Origin: Nonomuraea terrae
GTDB taxonomy: Bacteria > Actinomycetota > Actinomycetes > Streptosporangiales > Streptosporangiaceae
DNA length: 64,000 bases
Direction of reading: 5' to 3'
Assembly: GCF_004348995.1 (NCBI RefSeq)
Contig: NZ_SMKQ01000008.1
Location: 1 to 64,000, forward strand
Shown: positions 16,501 through 24,360 of the stretch, one piece after another
Position numbering within the stretch: position 1 is the stretch's first letter
How the letters are laid out: each line of letters opens with the position of its first letter
Translations under genes and position numbers: made by a program
The notes under the pieces: model-generated
What the model saw: only the letters and a program-made list of their open reading frames with translations
Databases searched by the model: none
What the model was told of the DNA's origin: nothing

Positions 16501-17537
16501 GCGCTGCTATTCGGACGCTCAGCCTCGGGGCCGGCGTCCAATCGACCGCCCTGGTACTCCTCGCCTGCGAAGGCAGGATCAAGCCGTTCGACGCTGCGAT
16601 CTTCGCCGACACCGGCTGGGAGCCGCAGAGGGTCTACGACCACCTGGACCGGCTCACCGAGTACGCCGACGCCCACGGGCTGCCGATCGTGCGCGTGTCC
16701 ACGAGCAACATCCGCGACGACGCCCTCGACCCGGCGCACCGCTTCGTGTCGCTGCCGACCTTCACTCTCGGCCCGTGCCCGACCTGCATCCCGCACGGCC
16801 ACCTCGGCTACGTCTACGACCTGCCGCTGCCCGATTACGACGGCGAAGGCCCGTCCACCTACACGGGCACGTGCCCGAAGTGTCGCGGGACCGGCGAAGC
16901 GCAGGGCATGGGCCGGCGCCAGTGCACCAACGAGTACAAGCTGAAGGCGGTCAAGCGGGGCACTAGGGACCTGCTCGGATACCCGCACCCGCAACCGATC
17001 CCTCGCGACGTCTTCGCCGATCAGGCTGTCGGCATCTCCCGCGATGAGATTGGCCGCGCCAAAGACTCCGGCGTGAACTACCTGCGCAGCTACTTCCCCC
17101 TCCTGGACATGCCGGGAGCCGCGGACGGACGGACCGGGTGGACCCGTGCGGACTGCCGCCGCTACCTGAAGGCCCACGGCTGGGGAGCGACACCCCGCTC
17201 GGCCTGCGTCGGCTGCCCGTTCAAGGGAAACCGGGAGTGGCGCGAGATGCGCGACAACCACCCCGAAGAATGGGCTGACGCTGTCGCCTTTGATCACGCC
17301 TTACGCGCCGTCCCCCGCGAAGACGGGATCCGCGAGTACCTGCACGCCTCCCGCGTCCCGCTGGACGAGGCCCCCATCGACCGCGTGACTGGGCACGAGT
17401 GGCGGTCTCGACAGACGGACGTGTTCGGCCAGATCGCTGACGCCCGGCTGGAGAACGGCGACCCGGACGGCTGCTCCCCGTGGGCGTGCCGCTCTGGTGA
17501 GCCCGTGGTTGCGGCGGAGGTGCCTGATGGCGCCTGA
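16497..17537 (+). CDS. PAPS reductase-like nucleotide alpha-hydrolase with zinc insert
   Basis: The product is 346 residues. SLGAGVQSTAL (9-19) is the PP-loop of the adenine nucleotide alpha-hydrolase/PAPS reductase fold, and FADTG follows. RRQCTNEYK (140-148) is the conserved Cys motif seen in phage PAPS reductase-like proteins. Between them CPTC (94-97) and CPKCRGTGE (126-134), a DnaJ-style knuckle, form an inserted zinc-binding region. Another Cys pair is in ACVGCPFKG. It is probably an ATP-pyrophosphatase acting on sulfur transfer or nucleic acid rather than sulfate assimilation; no sulfate genes are near. Confidence 0.8.
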   Translation: MSAAIRTLSLGAGVQSTALVLLACEGRIKPFDAAIFADTGWEPQRVYDHLDRLTEYADAHGLPIVRVSTSNIRDDALDPAHRFVSLPTFTLGPCPTCIPHGHLGYVYDLPLPDYDGEGPSTYTGTCPKCRGTGEAQGMGRRQCTNEYKLKAVKRGTRDLLGYPHPQPIPRDVFADQAVGISRDEIGRAKDSGVNYLRSYFPLLDMPGAADGRTGWTRADCRRYLKAHGWGATPRSACVGCPFKGNREWREMRDNHPEEWADAVAFDHALRAVPREDGIREYLHASRVPLDEAPIDRVTGHEWRSRQTDVFGQIADARLENGDPDGCSPWACRSGEPVVAAEVPDGA

Positions 17538-17721
17538 CCTGACCGCCCTGGAGCGGCCGACGGACGCGGAACTGGACGCCCGAGTGGCCCGCGCTGTCGC
17601 CCACCACAACCGCCAGCACGCCCGCGTCGACCTCGCCGCCGAGCTTGTGGAGCTCGCCGCGCAACTCCTGGCCACCCCCACCCCCCACGTTGAGAAGGAG
17701 AAGACCAGTGGCGACGCCTAA
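17527..17721 (+). CDS. Hypothetical small helical protein
   Basis: The product is 64 residues, overlapping the previous gene by eleven bases. Two helices (DAELDARVARAVAHHNRQH and LAAELVELAAQLLA) could form a hairpin dimer. Its 3' end contains the ribosome binding site AAGGAGAAG of the WhiB gene. No family is recognised. Confidence 0.55.
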   Translation: MAPDLTALERPTDAELDARVARAVAHHNRQHARVDLAAELVELAAQLLATPTPHVEKEKTSGDA

Positions 17722-18172
17722 CTGGAACTGGACCGAGCGTGCCGCGTGCCGCGGCGCGGACCTGCTGCTGTTCTTCGGCCGGCCCGGCGAGCGGATCGAC
17801 GAGCGGCAGGCGCGTGAGGCGAGGGCGACCGCGATCTGCGGGCGCTGCCCCGTGCAGCAGACCTGCCTTCAGGGTGCGTTCGAGCGCAATGAGGGCGCGG
17901 GAGTTTGGGGTGGCCTCGGGGAGGACGAGAGGCGCTCCAGGCGCCGCGCGTGGCAGAGGAGAACCTCCTACGAGAGGCGTGCGGACACCGCAGAAACGGA
18001 GCCCGTCACGGCGAAGTGGTGCCCCGCCTGCACTGAGACGAAGCCTGCCGGCGACTTCCCGAAGGACCGCCGCCAGTCCGATGGCCTCAACCGGTACTGC
18101 AAGCCGTGCACCAACGAGGCCAACCGCGAGGTGCGGGCGCGTCAGCGGCAGCAGAAGGAGGCGGTGGCGTGA
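17708..18172 (+). CDS. WhiB-like regulator fused to a treble-clef zinc finger
   Basis: The product is 154 residues from GTG 17708. Residues 1-80 are a WhiB domain: Cys14, Cys44-x2-Cys47-x5-Cys53 for a 4Fe-4S cluster, and the GVWGG turn at 65-69, with a basic region after it. Residues 104-140 form a second metal module with CPAC (105-108) and CKPC (131-134) around KPAGDFPKDRRQSDG, like the N-terminal finger of phage recombination nucleases. WhiB proteins bind sigma factors and sense redox or NO. Phage WhiBs can act as dominant negatives, but this fusion is unusual. Confidence 0.85.
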   Translation: MATPNWNWTERAACRGADLLLFFGRPGERIDERQAREARATAICGRCPVQQTCLQGAFERNEGAGVWGGLGEDERRSRRRAWQRRTSYERRADTAETEPVTAKWCPACTETKPAGDFPKDRRQSDGLNRYCKPCTNEANREVRARQRQQKEAVA

Positions 18173-18618
18173 TGGCCACGGAAGCGATGATCGACCTGGC
18201 TGTCTATCAGCCGAGCCGATCGGTCGGCGGCTACAACGCGGACGCGACCCTGCACCGGGCGCGCGGCTCCGAGGACGTGGAGCAGGCGGAGCGCGCCGCG
18301 GCGGCGCGCGTGATCGTCCAGCTGGTGCTGGGCCGCCACGAGTGCGCCCTCCTCCCGGTCTGCCCGGAGCACGGCAGCGACGTGTGCGACTGCCGGCCCT
18401 GCACCCACCCCGACCATGCATCTGACATGGAGTTGGCGGGGGAGGCGCTGCGGGCATTCGGTCTGGTCGAGCACGAGCGGGTCGAGCGCAAGTCCTGCGT
18501 CACCTGCTTCAGATCGAAGCCGATCTCCCAGTTCTCCCGGATCAACGACACGTGCAAGGTGTGCCTGTCGGCGAAGAAGAAGGCCAAGGAGAGGGCGAAA
18601 GAGGCGGGGCGGGCGTGA
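18169..18618 (+). CDS. Phage protein with C-terminal treble-clef finger
   Basis: The product is 149 residues from a GTGA overlap (ATG 18172 is an alternative). The middle has a Cys/His-rich stretch (CPEHGSDVCDCRPCTHPDH). The C-terminus carries CVTCFRSKPISQFSR and CKVC followed by a Lys/Ala helix. This is the same finger type that is fused to WhiB in the gene before, so the two genes share a module. Confidence 0.7.
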   Translation: MMATEAMIDLAVYQPSRSVGGYNADATLHRARGSEDVEQAERAAAARVIVQLVLGRHECALLPVCPEHGSDVCDCRPCTHPDHASDMELAGEALRAFGLVEHERVERKSCVTCFRSKPISQFSRINDTCKVCLSAKKKAKERAKEAGRA

Positions 18619-19439
18619 TGACCGAGCACTCGCACGGGACCTTGTCCCGCTACCGGACCGGCCGTTGCCGCTGCCGGCCGTGCAAGGACGCGAAGTCCGC
18701 CTACGGCCGGCACCGGAGCCGCATGATCGCCTACGGCCAGTGGGAGACGTACGTCGACGCTGAGACGTCCCGCCAGCACGTCAAGGAACTGATGGCTGCC
18801 GGGATGACACGCGGCCGCATTTCCGTCCTGTCCGGGGTCACGCTGACCACGCTGGCCAAGCTGCTGACCGGCACCCCATCGAACGGCGGGAAGCCTGCAC
18901 GGCGGGTACTGGCCAGAACGGAGAAGGCTCTTCTCGCGGTCCGGGCCAACCTTGACGACCTGCCCGACACGGCTCTCGTGGACGCGGCCGGGACCCGCCG
19001 GCGCGTGCAGTCGTTGGCGGCGCTCGGATACACGCTGAAGGAGCAAGCCGAGGCGATCGGCAGATTCCCGACGAATTATCAGAGGATCGCCTCTCAGCCC
19101 TTCGTGTCCGCCAGGGTGGCCCGAGCGGTTCGAGACCTGTACGACGCCTGGTCGATGACGCCGCCTCCGCAGACGTGGACGTCGGAACGCACCCGCCGGC
19201 ACGCGGCTAAGCGTGGTTGGTTGCCGCCGCTCGCCTGGGATGACGACCTGATCGACCTCACCGACGAAGCGTTGGCTGCAGCTCTTCGTGAGCGGGTTGA
19301 GCAGATGTCGGATCGGGATCTGGTTCGCGCCCACACCGCCCGCTATCGGGACGGCGACACGACGCCCCTGACCCTCGAAGCGTCGAGGGAGTACAAGCGG
19401 CGTGTGAAGGCCCGGCAGAGGCTGGGGGAGGCGTCGTGA
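18618..19439 (+). CDS. HTH DNA-binding phage protein with N-terminal Cys cluster
   Basis: The product is 273 residues. The N-terminal CRCRPCKDAKSAYGRHR is a short Cys/basic motif found in a family of actinobacterial phage proteins. Residues 50-90 and 130-175 contain helix-turn-helix-like segments (MTRGRISVLSGVTLTTLAKL; YTLKEQAEAIGRFPTNYQRI). The C-terminal region contains EREERVEQM-like helices. It is probably an early or middle transcription regulator, and closes the WhiB cluster. Confidence 0.65.
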   Translation: MTEHSHGTLSRYRTGRCRCRPCKDAKSAYGRHRSRMIAYGQWETYVDAETSRQHVKELMAAGMTRGRISVLSGVTLTTLAKLLTGTPSNGGKPARRVLARTEKALLAVRANLDDLPDTALVDAAGTRRRVQSLAALGYTLKEQAEAIGRFPTNYQRIASQPFVSARVARAVRDLYDAWSMTPPPQTWTSERTRRHAAKRGWLPPLAWDDDLIDLTDEALAAALRERVEQMSDRDLVRAHTARYRDGDTTPLTLEASREYKRRVKARQRLGEAS

Positions 19440-19444
19440 CGACC

Positions 19445-19654
19445 TCAGCCGGCGGCGTCTTCGGTGATCCGCTTGACGATGGCCCGGATGGTCTCTCGGG
19501 ACCATCCGGTGACCTCGGCCACGTCGATGATCTGCCACTCGCCGGAAGTCACCGCACGGGCGATCTCCTGATCCAGCTCGCGTCGGGCCTGCTCAAGACG
19601 CTCTTGAGCTGTCTTGTGGGCTCGAATCTTCGCCACCAGGGTTCCCGTCGCCAT
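19445..19654 (-). CDS. Small HTH protein, opposite strand
   Basis: The product is 69 residues from ATG 19654; ATG 19681 in frame would add nine. A coiled-coil helix (AKIRAHKTAQERLEQARREL) is followed by an HTH (WQIIDVAEVTGWSRETIRAIVKRI). It is the only leftward gene in this stretch and lies directly upstream of the replication initiator, so it probably regulates it. Antitoxin-like HTH proteins look similar, but no toxin is adjacent. Confidence 0.7.
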   Translation of the reverse strand: MATGTLVAKIRAHKTAQERLEQARRELDQEIARAVTSGEWQIIDVAEVTGWSRETIRAIVKRITEDAAG

Positions 19655-19826
19655 ACGCACATCTTCGCATGTCAGTGTCATGCAATTCAGTTTGCCATAG
19701 AGAACGCAAAGCTGCTTGGCGTATAGTAGGGACAAGTTGCTTACCGGTACGGGGTGGGGGAGCGGCTATGCGTCAGCTCCGCCCCTCCATCTCCCACAAC
19801 TACGAGCACTAACCGGGGAACCACGA
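19655..19826. promoter_or_regulatory. Divergent control region before the replication initiator
   Basis: This AT-richer region of about 170 bases separates the leftward HTH gene and the rightward initiator. TATAGT at 19722-19727 is a good plus-strand -10 without a well-spaced -35, suggesting activator dependence. No repeats are obvious. Confidence 0.4.
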
Positions 19827-20636
19827 ATGACCTTGCGTCCGGTCGATCCGTTCGAGTGGCGTCGGATTGTGCGACGTTGCCGGCTCGGCGCGACGACCAA
19901 GCATGTGGCGTCAGTCCTGGCGGACTACGCGAGCCCGGACGGGTCGGATGTCCGGCCGGGCAACGATCGACTCGTCGCGGTGACGGAGCTCGGGGAGAAG
20001 ACGGTCCGGCGAGCTCTGGACAAGCTGCGGACGGTCGGCCTGATCCTTCGCGTGTTTGAGGGGTCGAAGCAGGGCCGGCGTGCGCTGGCAGACGAGTACC
20101 GGTTGACGGTCCCGGACGACCTCTCGGATCGGGTGGAGATGCTCGGCCCGGACGAGCGAGCACCGGTCAAGGTGACCGGTGATAAGCCGTCGAATCCTGT
20201 GGATAACCCAGTGGATAACGCCGAAACACCGGTCACTGAGACCGCTGATCCTGACCTGTACGACGTAGAACACCGGTCACTGGAGACCGGAACACCGGTC
20301 ACTGAGTCCAGGAACACCGGTCACGGTGACCGCCCACCTAACCAAGCACCTACCAACACACCTACCAACAACTCAAATGACCGTGATCACTTCGGTTCCG
20401 TGGAAGGGAACGACGAAGCGGCTGAGCCGAAAAGCGATCAAGGTTTGAGTTACTCCGAGGCGTTCAAGATCAACAGCTCGCTCGGGGCTGAGATCGAAAC
20501 CTTCGTCCTCGCAGTCAAGGCCGACGCCATCGAATACGGCCTCGAACCGCCGAGCGGGCAAGCCCTCGCGGTCGCCGTAGCCAAACTCGCCCTCCTCAAG
20601 TACCCCCAGTTGCTTCCCGAACGGAGAACCGCATGA
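19827..20636 (+). CDS. Phage replication initiator, lambda O-like (winged helix)
   Basis: The product is 269 residues from ATG 19827. The N-terminal 90 form a winged helix (HVASVLADYASPDGSDVRPG, then LGEKTVRRALDKLRTVGLI) like phage O/DnaD initiators. Residues 110-200 are low-complexity, Asn/Thr/Pro-rich and encoded by the iteron region. The C-terminal 70 (LGAEIETFVLAVKADAIEYGL) are helical and may recruit the helicase. The DnaB-like gene starts within its stop codon. This is lambda logic: the initiator binds an origin inside its own gene. Confidence 0.8.
   Translation: MTLRPVDPFEWRRIVRRCRLGATTKHVASVLADYASPDGSDVRPGNDRLVAVTELGEKTVRRALDKLRTVGLILRVFEGSKQGRRALADEYRLTVPDDLSDRVEMLGPDERAPVKVTGDKPSNPVDNPVDNAETPVTETADPDLYDVEHRSLETGTPVTESRNTGHGDRPPNQAPTNTPTNNSNDRDHFGSVEGNDEAAEPKSDQGLSYSEAFKINSSLGAEIETFVLAVKADAIEYGLEPPSGQALAVAVAKLALLKYPQLLPERRTA
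20161..20324. other. Candidate prophage replication origin (iterons and DnaA-like boxes)
   Basis: Four copies of AACACCGGTCAC start at 20225, 20269, 20291 and 20313, so spacings are 44, 22 and 22 bases, all multiples of two helical turns. They fall in three different reading frames of the initiator gene. Upstream lie the perfect palindrome arms ACCGGTCA/TGACCGGT (20161-20179) and two GTGGATAA boxes; TGTGGATAA at 20197-20205 is a perfect DnaA box and the second is at 20209-20217. An AT-richer CA-repeat stretch follows (20335-20375). Confidence 0.75.
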
Positions 20637-21556
20637 CCCCCAACGAAACTCCCGCCGCGGACCTGGCCAGCGCCCTCAGCTCCGCTCCCAATCGCGAGCG
20701 CATCTCCACCGGATTCGCTCACCTCGACGCCCTCACCTCAGGAGGGCTCCCGCCTGGCACCCTGACCGTCATCGCCTCCCGGCCCGGCATGGGCCGCACC
20801 ACACTGCTGTACGACATCTGCCGCCACAACGCCATCCGCCACCACCTGGCGACGGGGCTGTGGACCCTGGAGGAGACCACCGAGGACGTCGCCACCCGCT
20901 TCCTGAGCGCCGAGACAGGGGTACCCCGCCACGCAATCCAGGCCGGCACCCTGGACGAAGAGGGCTGGCAGCGGATCGGCAAGCGGATGCAGGCCATTCA
21001 GGACGCCCCGATGATCGTCGATGCGCCACCGTCCCTCACAGCCGCCGAGATCGCCAGCAAAGCCACCGAACTGGTCGCAGAGCACGGAGTCCGCCTCATC
21101 GCCATCGACGGCATCCAGGACATCCGCCCGGAGAAGCGCAACGACCTTCGTGAACGCGAAGTTGGCGACGTCGTTCGCGATCTGAAGACCCTCGCTCGCG
21201 AACTCCAGGTCCCGATCGTCGCCACCTCGCACCTGAACCGCAGCCCTGAGTACCGACTCGACAAGCGGCCCCGGTTGGACGACCTACGCGAGTCAGGGGC
21301 AATCACCTTCGCCGCCGACCTGATCGTCATGGTGCACCGCGAGGACTACTACGACCCCGAGTCGCACCGCGTTGGCGAGGCCGACCTCATCTTGGCCAAG
21401 CACCGGTACGGCCACACCGCCATGCTCACTGTCGGCTTCCAAGGTCACTACAGCCGCTTCCTGGACCTTGGGCCCGACTTCAACCCGCCTCGCCCGACTG
21501 GGCCCGGGTTTGGATTCGCAAACATCTTCAAGGCTGGGCCGAAGGAGCCGTCATGA
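20633..21556 (+). CDS. DnaB-like helicase ATPase domain protein
   Basis: The product is 307 residues and corresponds to the RecA-like C-terminal domain of DnaB without the primase-binding N-domain. STGFAHLDALTSGG leads to the Walker A region SRPGMGRTT (49-57), where Arg55 replaces the usual Lys. IAIDGIQDI is the Walker B-like motif, and VATSHLNRSPE and LRESGAITFAADLI match DnaB motifs H3/H4. It directly follows the initiator, as helicase or helicase loader genes do. It may be a helicase or a loader-like ATPase. Confidence 0.8.
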   Translation: MTPNETPAADLASALSSAPNRERISTGFAHLDALTSGGLPPGTLTVIASRPGMGRTTLLYDICRHNAIRHHLATGLWTLEETTEDVATRFLSAETGVPRHAIQAGTLDEEGWQRIGKRMQAIQDAPMIVDAPPSLTAAEIASKATELVAEHGVRLIAIDGIQDIRPEKRNDLREREVGDVVRDLKTLARELQVPIVATSHLNRSPEYRLDKRPRLDDLRESGAITFAADLIVMVHREDYYDPESHRVGEADLILAKHRYGHTAMLTVGFQGHYSRFLDLGPDFNPPRPTGPGFGFANIFKAGPKEPS

Positions 21557-21834
21557 CCAAGACGGACTTGCCAGACCTGAACGAGGCGACCCGTGCCGCT
21601 GTCGCTGCTCTCGCCCACCGTGTCCGGGAGCGTGACGCCCTCGACGACCGCCCCGACGCCGACCTGTTCGCCACCGAGTTCCTGACCGCGCTTCGCGGTC
21701 AGGGGTGGCGCCCTACTGCTGCCCGGCCGTCGCAGCCGTGGACTGAGCAGATCGGGCCACCGCCTCGCCCTGAGACGGCCCGCCGCGGCGCCGACCTGGC
21801 ACGAGCCGCTCTGCGTGGCGAGGAGGTGTCATGA
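21553..21834 (+). CDS. Hypothetical phage protein
   Basis: The product is 93 residues from an ATGA overlap. Helices at 10-35 (EATRAAVAALAHRVRERDAL) and 40-52 are followed by a Pro-rich linker and a short basic helix. No family is recognised. It sits between replication and methylation genes. Confidence 0.55.
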   Translation: MTKTDLPDLNEATRAAVAALAHRVRERDALDDRPDADLFATEFLTALRGQGWRPTAARPSQPWTEQIGPPPRPETARRGADLARAALRGEEVS

Positions 21835-22229
21835 GCGAGCCCTTCCCGGTGTCCGTGCGGCGCCGGAGGCGAGACCGCGGTCTGACGCAGCAGCAGCTGG
21901 CCGACCTCGCAGACGTCAGCCGGGGCACCATCCGCAACATCGAGGGCGGCATGGAGCCGTATGCGGGGACTGTCGCCCGGGTCGAGAACGCGTTCGCCCG
22001 CTTCGACGAGTCCGCGACGGCTGTTGCGGTGGCCAACGGGCCGGCGCTGGTGTTCGTGGCTCCCGATGGTGCCGCTCACGCAGTCGACAGCGACCAGTGG
22101 AACGCGTCGGTTCTGTCGCCGCGGGATCGGACGCTGCTTCAGGCGCTGCTCGGCCATGTGACCGCCCGCCTCTCCGATCCCGGTCCCCCTGACCGCCCCC
22201 CGACACCAGACCTGAAGGAGCCCGCGTGA
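21831..22229 (+). CDS. XRE-family HTH protein
   Basis: The product is 132 residues. An N-terminal XRE helix-turn-helix (VRRRRRDRGLTQQQLADLA, then SRGTIRNIEGG) is followed by a beta-rich middle and a Pro-rich tail. It is coupled by 4-base overlaps to both neighbours, so it could control the methyltransferase as a C-protein-like regulator, or be another early regulator. Confidence 0.75.
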   Translation: MSEPFPVSVRRRRRDRGLTQQQLADLADVSRGTIRNIEGGMEPYAGTVARVENAFARFDESATAVAVANGPALVFVAPDGAAHAVDSDQWNASVLSPRDRTLLQALLGHVTARLSDPGPPDRPPTPDLKEPA

Positions 22230-23425
22230 ACGGAAGAGCGATCGTTCTCCGGGGAGACGCCCGCAACCTGCCCTTACCGGACGAGAGCGTCGACCTGATC
22301 GTGACGTCACCGCCGTACTACGGGCTGCGCGACTACCGCGACGGCGACGAGAGCCTCGCCGGCCAGATCGGCAACGAGCCGCACCCACGCGAGTACATCG
22401 ACAACCTCCTCGACTGCACCCGTGAATGGATGCGCGTGCTCAAGCCCGAAGGCTCGATCTGGGTCAACCTGGGCGACTCCTACTACAGCGGCCGTGGCGC
22501 CCCGAAGGGGCAGGACGCGAAGTCGCCGGCCCGCCGCTTCGGTGTCCGCCCCCTCGATCGGTCGGGCCTCGGCTTCCCGCCGAAGTCGCTGATCGGGCTG
22601 CCTTGGCGATACGCCATTGGATGCGTTGATGACCTCGGGCTGACATTGCGGGCCGAGGTAATCTGGGACAAGCCCAACGGGCTCCCTGAAAGCGTGACCG
22701 ACCGCGTCCGCCGCAGCCACGAGCACTGGTTCCACTTCACTCTTCAGCGCCGCTACTACTCCGCGGTTGATGAAATCCGGCAACCGGCCAGCGACTACTC
22801 CCGCCGCCCCGGAGCCCAGCGGGCGACACCGCCCGGTCAGCGCCGCCGCGCCATGGCCGACACGGTCAACCCGCTCGGTGCGCTTCCGGGCAGCGTTTGG
22901 GAGGTCGCCAGCCAGCCGCTCAACGTGCCCGAACACCTCGGCACCGACCACTACGCCGCCTTCCCCATGGAGTGGCCGCGCCGCATCATCCGCGGATGGT
23001 CGCCACCCGGCATCTGCACCGCCTGCGGCGAGGGCCGGCGCCCGGTGTGTGAGCGCACCCCGATGGTGTGGCGAGAGTCTCCGACGATCGCTGGCCGTAC
23101 CGGGGACCGTAGCTACAAGCCCGCGTCGGGCACGATGCTGACTCCGCCTGAGACCCGCATCACCGGCTACGCCTGCGCCTGCCCCACACCAGTCGCGCCC
23201 ACGCGGCCTGGGGTCGTGCTCGACCCGTTCGGCGGCTCGGGCACCACCTCGCTTGTCGCGGCCACGCTCGGCCGCCACGGCGTCAGCGTGGATCGTTCCG
23301 CCGACTACTGCCGCATCGCCCAGTGGCGCACCACCGACCCGGGGGAGCGCGCCCGAGCTCTGGGCCTGCCGAAGCCTCAGCCAGTCCACCCGGGCCAGGA
23401 CAGCTTGTTCGAGGAGATCGCATGA
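22226..23425 (+). CDS. DNA (N4/N6) methyltransferase
   Basis: The product is 399 residues from a GTG. Motif IV SPPY (28-31) is N-terminal and motif I DPFGGSGTT (about 333) C-terminal: the beta-class order of N4-cytosine/N6-adenine enzymes. A middle Cys cluster (CTACGEG...CERTP, later CACPTP) around 265-315 looks like a zinc insert. No endonuclease is adjacent, so it is an orphan methylase, probably protecting phage DNA or modulating expression. The target site is unknown. Confidence 0.9.
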   Translation: MNGRAIVLRGDARNLPLPDESVDLIVTSPPYYGLRDYRDGDESLAGQIGNEPHPREYIDNLLDCTREWMRVLKPEGSIWVNLGDSYYSGRGAPKGQDAKSPARRFGVRPLDRSGLGFPPKSLIGLPWRYAIGCVDDLGLTLRAEVIWDKPNGLPESVTDRVRRSHEHWFHFTLQRRYYSAVDEIRQPASDYSRRPGAQRATPPGQRRRAMADTVNPLGALPGSVWEVASQPLNVPEHLGTDHYAAFPMEWPRRIIRGWSPPGICTACGEGRRPVCERTPMVWRESPTIAGRTGDRSYKPASGTMLTPPETRITGYACACPTPVAPTRPGVVLDPFGGSGTTSLVAATLGRHGVSVDRSADYCRIAQWRTTDPGERARALGLPKPQPVHPGQDSLFEEIA

Positions 23426-23468
23426 CCTCCCGCCCCCCCGACACTCCCCAACCTGAAGGAGCAGCCCC

Positions 23469-23681
23469 ATGGCTGACACCGCGAGAGACCACTCCCGTTG
23501 CGCCGCAAGCCTCAAGGGCGAGATGGCCGACATGGGCGTGGACATCGCCGTCTCGACGTCGCGCCCGCTCGTGGCGGGGCCGTACACGACGGATGGGTTT
23601 ACCTGCCCGCACGGAACCACGTACTGGATCGAGCCGACCGGCGAGCAGATCGCTGCGTGGGCCCGCGATGGCGTCGAGTGA
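23469..23681 (+). CDS. Hypothetical small protein
   Basis: The product is 70 residues from an ATG with AAGGAG. The N-terminus is MADTARDHSRCAAS; a beta-rich C-terminus (TTDGFTCPHGTTYWIEPTGEQ) holds a Cys and a His. No family is recognised. The opening MADT- recurs in two following genes, hinting at shared ancestry of their starts. Confidence 0.6.
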   Translation: MADTARDHSRCAASLKGEMADMGVDIAVSTSRPLVAGPYTTDGFTCPHGTTYWIEPTGEQIAAWARDGVE

Positions 23682-23723
23682 CGCGATCTTCCTGTTTTTC
23701 AAGATCGATAGAGGAGACCAACC

Positions 23724-24002
23724 ATGGGTGACACCAAGACCGAGGCCACGGTCATCGACCTGAACCGCCCGTACCTGGGCTGGTTCGACCACTACCAGGA
23801 GGGCTGGCAGGCCGTCGTCGTCTACCTGAAGGACGGGCAGAGGAAGGCGTACCGGCTCGGGAACGGACTGCCGTTCGCACGGGTCACCGAGATGTGCGAG
23901 GTGCTGTCCGAGACAACCGGGCTGCCGGTCGCTGGCGAGCTGAGCAAGCGAGAGTTCGCCCTGCCCGTCGCCGACACCACCGAGGAGACCCCCAATGGCT
24001 GA
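23724..24002 (+). CDS. Hypothetical small protein
   Basis: The product is 92 residues from an ATG with GAGGAG. It starts MGDTKTEA and continues as an alpha/beta domain (WQAVVVYLKDGQRKAYRL, FARVTEMCEVLSETTGLP). The next gene starts inside its end and opens almost identically (MADTKTEA). No function is recognised. Confidence 0.6.
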   Translation: MGDTKTEATVIDLNRPYLGWFDHYQEGWQAVVVYLKDGQRKAYRLGNGLPFARVTEMCEVLSETTGLPVAGELSKREFALPVADTTEETPNG

Positions 24003-24360
24003 CACCAAGACCGAGGCGCCTCGGGAGGCGTGCGTGTCCTGCGGCGCGACACCCGACGTCCTGCATCTGATCGGGGACCCGGCGAGAGGCCCGTTCTGCG
24101 CAGACTGCGTGGCCGCCGGCATCGTCGGCCCGGAGGAGACCAAGACCGAGACGACGATCGCCGCCGACGAACTTAAGGCTGCCGCAGCGAACCTTCTGGA
24201 GATAGCCAAGGGTGATGCCAGCTCCGCGATGGTCCATCCACACCTGGCCAAGCATCTCGCCGCCTGGATGGCGAGCGCTGCGTGGTGGGCTGAACGTCGC
24301 GGCGGCGCTGACAAGTACGCGCTGGCTGTGGCTCGGGTCCTGAACGGGACCGCCCCATGA
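23995..24360 (+). CDS. Zinc-ribbon protein
   Basis: The product is 121 residues. CVSCGATPDVLHLIG and FCADC (about 13-40) form a four-Cys zinc ribbon. A second domain of three helices (AADELKAAAANLLEIAKG, LAKHLAAWMASAAWW) follows. It is one of several zinc-ribbon proteins in the early region. Its role is unknown. Confidence 0.6.
   Translation: MADTKTEAPREACVSCGATPDVLHLIGDPARGPFCADCVAAGIVGPEETKTETTIAADELKAAAANLLEIAKGDASSAMVHPHLAKHLAAWMASAAWWAERRGGADKYALAVARVLNGTAP

Noticed and set aside
19445-19654. Toxin-antitoxin pair with the HTH protein as antitoxin
   Set aside because: No toxin-like gene is adjacent; divergent placement beside the initiator fits a regulator better.
20225-20324. Possible CRISPR array
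   Set aside because: Repeats are only 12 bases with 10-32-base gaps inside a coding gene and no cas genes; the phasing and context fit iterons.
22226-23425. Restriction-modification system
   Set aside because: No endonuclease gene neighbours the methyltransferase; an orphan phage methylase is the simpler reading.
22307-23620. Minus-strand open frame of 437 codons opposite the methyltransferase
   Set aside because: The plus strand holds intact SPPY and DPFGGSGTT motifs; the opposite frame has no recognisable domain or start signal.
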